DNA from: Legionella sp.
GTDB taxonomy: Bacteria; Pseudomonadota; Gammaproteobacteria; Legionellales; Legionellaceae
NCBI GenBank assembly: GCA_004297865.1
Contig: SCSO01000400.1
Span: forward strand, 1-6,602
Direction of reading: 5' to 3'
Length of the DNA: 6,602 nt
A program made the position numbers and the translations under genes. This document shows positions 6,215 through 6,602 of this stretch, in pieces. The notes beneath the pieces are model-generated. The model did not search any database. It was not told the origin of the DNA and worked only from the letters and a program-made list of their open reading frames with translations. Every line of letters begins with the position of its first letter. Position 1 is the first letter of the stretch.

Positions 6215-6602
6215 ATGGATGTAACCGCTGTAACAATTACGCTTCACCCTCTAGCAGAAGAGTACCTGTTTAAACATTATCAGGTATTACGCCGTATTTT
6301 TTCTGACGTTCTGGGTCATCTAGAAACTGACTACATATCGATTGCCCTGATTGATAAGTACAGTCAACTAATTTTTTTATCTTCAAAGCCCAGTATTGAA
6401 CAAAACTTAATAGATAAAAAGCTTTGGTCATTAGATGGAAGTTATCATCCAAATTTCATCTACCAAGATCAACCAAATACATGGACTAATCTTAATTGCA
6501 TTGAATCTGAGAACTCTCTATATCATTACAAGCAAGGTATTACGGGTTTAAAGACAGGGTTTTCAATGGCAACGAATTTTGGTGAGTATAGAGCGGTATT
6601 CT
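6215..6602 (+). CDS. Sensor-like regulatory protein, N-terminal part (runs off window)
   Basis: The reading frame opens at ATG 6215 and stays open to the window end (129 codons). Only the N-terminal domain is seen. The sequence has alternating helix and strand character: TLHPLAEEYLFKHYQVLRRIF (residues 9-29, helix), TDYISIALIDKYSQLIFLSS (38-57, two strands), IEQNLIDKKLWSLDGSYHP (60-78), then YHYKQGITGLKTGFSMATNFGEYRAVF (103-129). This resembles GAF-like or LuxR autoinducer-binding-like domains of Legionella regulators, which usually carry a C-terminal helix-turn-helix; that part lies outside the window. The start has only a weak AAGAAG site and lies 12 bases after the XRE-like gene's stop, so coupling to it is likely. 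It is unlikely to be a shadow: codon use is even and the opposite-strand frame is weak. Family is tentative. Confidence 0.7.
   Translation, partial: MDVTAVTITLHPLAEEYLFKHYQVLRRIFSDVLGHLETDYISIALIDKYSQLIFLSSKPSIEQNLIDKKLWSLDGSYHPNFIYQDQPNTWTNLNCIESENSLYHYKQGITGLKTGFSMATNFGEYRAVF

Noticed and set aside
6270..6452. Minus-strand 60-codon frame near the right end
   Set aside because: Lies opposite the open sensor-like frame starting at 6215, which has a better operon context.
1..6602. CRISPR array or transposase gene
   Set aside because: No regularly spaced repeats and no transposase-like reading frame were seen; the only tandem repeat is the two-unit GGTACC pair.

Overview
The window looks like chromosomal DNA of a low-GC intracellular gammaproteobacterium, most likely Legionella or a close relative. 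The evidence is the eukaryote-like secreted NTPDase (CD39/GDA1 family), a phosphotransferase of a type I recall from Legionella genomes, and overall protein flavour. The genus is inferred from remembered family resemblance, not from a search.

Left part (1-3507): a 301-base AT-rich leader with a good sigma-70-type promoter precedes a secreted apyrase-like NTPDase (302-1450, +). It is followed convergently by a small NTF2/SnoaL-like protein (1526-1918, -). A 238-base gap (1919-2156) then holds a GC-rich palindromic intergenic repeat. Next comes a minus-strand two-gene operon: a multi-spanning membrane protein with an HEWTH zinc-protease-like motif (3507 to 2755) and a RimJ/RimL-type GNAT acetyltransferase (2753 to 2157), with one base between stop and start.

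Middle (3630-4990): a tRNA-Thr(CGT) gene with its own promoter (3639-3667) and a GGTACC hairpin just downstream. Next is an APH/choline-kinase-fold phosphotransferase whose reading frame begins well upstream of the first conventional start codon. It ends at a clear hairpin terminator (4961-4985).

Right part (4991-6602): a compact regulatory cluster of the kind found in integrated elements. Leftward lie an AlpA-type DNA-binding protein and a small helical protein. Rightward lie an XRE-type repressor-like protein and a sensor-like protein cut off by the window end. The two pairs diverge from a 212-base AT-rich control region carrying inverted copies of AATGATATT. A tRNA gene followed by cargo, an AlpA-like regulator and a divergent repressor suggests the left end of a tRNA-integrated genomic island or ICE. 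However, no intact integrase and no second att copy are visible here.
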